NCBI GenBank assembly: GCA_015494485.1
Contig: WGBF01000580.1
Span: 1 to 7,552, forward strand
Length of the DNA: 7,552 nucleotides
From: a bacterium
GTDB lineage: Bacteria; Calditrichota; Calditrichia; RBG-13-44-9; J042
Direction: 5' to 3'
Program-made: the position numbers and the translations under genes
The notes under the pieces: model-generated
What the model was told of the DNA's origin: nothing
The model's database searches: none
Seen by the model: only the letters and a program-made list of their open reading frames with translations
Shown here: piece by piece, positions 6,147 through 7,552 of the stretch
Layout: each line of letters begins with the position of its first letter
How positions within the stretch are numbered: the stretch's first letter is position 1

Positions 6147-7552
6147 GTTTGTTCACGGGTAAGGTAATAATAAATCGGGTGCCTTTCCCTGGTTCGCTTT
6201 CTACCAGAATATCGCCCCCAAATTTTTGAATAATCCCGTAGCTAACGGTTAATCCCAACCCGGTTCCTTTGCCCACCGGCTTGGTGGTAAAAAAGGGCTC
6301 GAAAATCCGCGACAACTGTTCCTGCGGAATTCCGGTTCCGGTATCTTCAATTTCAATGTGCACCTGTTGGTTCCGCAGGTAGGAACGCACCGTTAGCGTG
6401 TCTCCTTTGGATTCCATGGCGTCCAGGGCGTTCATTAAAATGTTCAGGACAACCTGCTGGAGCTGATCCGGCACTAGCGTAATGGGTGGCAAGTTTTCGT
6501 CCAGATGCACATTCAGTGTAATGCGTTTGGCACGCTTATCGAATCGGACAATGCCCACGGCCGACCGAATCACCTGGTTGACATCCGTGGCCTGCTGAAC
6601 CTCACTGCGCGGGCGGGAAAAATTCACCAGTTCCCGCACAATGTTGGAAATGCGGTTAATGTGTTCCAGAATGGTATTCAGGGAATTGCGGGTTTCTTCG
6701 TCTTTGGCCCGCCGCTTCAGTAATTGAATTAAGGAGGAAATGGACGTCAGGGGATTGCCGATTTCGTGCGCAATGCCGGCAGCCATTAATCCAAGTGATG
6801 CCATTTTTTCCTGATGCAGAATTTGAAATTGAGCCTTGCGCAATTCCTCCGTGCGCTGCTGAACGCGTTCCTCCAGGTGTTCGTAGGAATCCTTCAGGCG
6901 GAGGCGCATTTCGTCAAAGGCACGGGCCAGTTGCCCGATTTCGTCTTTTGTTAGCTGGGGCACCGGGGTGTCCAGATCCCCTTCTCCCAGCTTGCGGGCA
7001 CGCTCTGTCAGTTCTTTAAGGGGAATGGTGAGCAAGCGGCTTAAATACAGCGCGCTGCCAATAATGAGGATGAGCAGCAGTGTTACCCCGGCAATGGCCT
7101 GATTGCGAAAGCGAATTACTTCCGCCATGGCGCGTTCGTAAGGTACCTGGGCGACCACCCGCCAGTTGAACAAGCCCAGCGGTTTTTCATGCTGAATCAT
7201 GCGCTTTCCGTCCGGAAGGGTGACAATTCGCGGTTGGGAGGCATCGCCCATCCGGGCAGTTCCGGAGGGAACCATCGGGGCCGGATTGCGGGACGTGCAG
7301 AGGAGGATTTCATCCGATTCCCGCACCAGCATTACGGTGGTGGGCAGGGTGCCGTTGTGGCCCGGCTGCAGGCGCCGGAGCAGTTCTTCGGGATTGATAT
7401 TGCCAATGACATACCCCAGAATCCGGTTTTGCGCATTCCGCACGGCATGGGTGCAGTAGAAAAAACTTTGCAGCGCAGCCGGTCTGGATTGAACCGCCAG
7501 CAGGGTATCCGGGGGCAACTGGGTGAATAATGATGGGGGCAAGGGGATTGGG
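6130..7552 (-). CDS. Membrane sensor histidine kinase with Cache-like sensor domain, N-terminus cut by window edge
   Basis: About 473 C-terminal residues are visible; the frame stays open to the right edge, and the TTG at 7542 is not a credible start. Counting from that codon: an extracytoplasmic region with double-Cache character (1-145; GYVIGNINPEELLRRL and a WRVVAQVPYERAM end typical of the membrane-proximal Cache), one transmembrane helix (about 149-170), HAMP (168-220), coiled coil (about 215-245), HisKA with the phospho-accepting His259 in IAHEIGNPL (codon 6766-6768), and HATPase with N-box NILMNALDAM 367-376, G1 DTGTGIP 400-406, F-box EPFFTTKP 415-422 and G2 GKGTGLGL 424-431. The missing N-terminus should supply the first membrane helix and the rest of the ligand pocket. 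It senses an unknown small molecule outside the cell membrane and phosphorylates the adjacent NtrC-type regulator, whose GTG start overlaps its stop (6130-6133). Soluble-sensor alternatives are excluded by the helix plus HAMP. Confidence 0.95.
   Translation of the reverse strand, partial: PIPLPPSLFTQLPPDTLLAVQSRPAALQSFFYCTHAVRNAQNRILGYVIGNINPEELLRRLQPGHNGTLPTTVMLVRESDEILLCTSRNPAPMVPSGTARMGDASQPRIVTLPDGKRMIQHEKPLGLFNWRVVAQVPYERAMAEVIRFRNQAIAGVTLLLILIIGSALYLSRLLTIPLKELTERARKLGEGDLDTPVPQLTKDEIGQLARAFDEMRLRLKDSYEHLEERVQQRTEELRKAQFQILHQEKMASLGLMAAGIAHEIGNPLTSISSLIQLLKRRAKDEETRNSLNTILEHINRISNIVRELVNFSRPRSEVQQATDVNQVIRSAVGIVRFDKRAKRITLNVHLDENLPPITLVPDQLQQVVLNILMNALDAMESKGDTLTVRSYLRNQQVHIEIEDTGTGIPQEQLSRIFEPFFTTKPVGKGTGLGLTVSYGIIQKFGGDILVESEPGKGTRFIITLPVNKQGEEG

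Overview
This is a gene-dense bacterial chromosomal window of moderate GC content, with six protein-coding genes (two cut by the window edges) in two oppositely oriented blocks. All six have bacterial families: LarB, alpha-crystallin/Hsp20, LonA, AI-2E-type permease, an NtrC-type sigma-54 activator and its histidine kinase. I see no rRNA, tRNA, CRISPR array, insertion sequence or phage gene. The mix of LonA, nickel-pincer synthesis and a Cache sensor kinase/NtrC pair fits an anaerobic or thermophilic FCB-type lineage (for example Calditrichota-like). That placement is only an impression from protein style and was not tested.

Left block, plus strand, 1-3440: the C-terminal part of larB, then an Hsp20 small heat-shock protein whose start codon lies inside the larB end (8-nt overlap), then a full-length LonA protease 14 nt after the hsp20 stop codon (counted to the preferred ATG). 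The spacing implies a single transcript. Hsp20 and Lon work together in protein quality control, one holding unfolded proteins and the other degrading them. Their tight linkage to a nickel-cofactor enzyme is the least expected arrangement in the window.

Middle, 3441-4774: a 156-nt convergent intergenic region with several inverted repeats but no classical U-tract terminator, then on the minus strand a complete AI-2E/PerM-family permease with its own 110-nt upstream region.

Right block, minus strand, 4775-7552: a two-component system. A Cache-type membrane histidine kinase (N-terminus beyond the right edge) is followed, with a 4-nt GTGA overlap, by a complete NtrC-family response regulator (receiver, sigma-54 AAA+ with GAFTGA, Fis-type HTH). 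Phosphotransfer would run from the kinase His (codon 6766-6768) to the regulator Asp53 (codon 5975-5977) and switch on sigma-54 promoters that are not in this window. The permease lies downstream on the same strand but is separated by 110 nt.

Overall this is mostly conserved, ordinary housekeeping and signalling sequence. I did not find convincing evidence of a previously undescribed system. The findings below are modest observations about gene linkage, overlaps, intergenic structure and motif variants.
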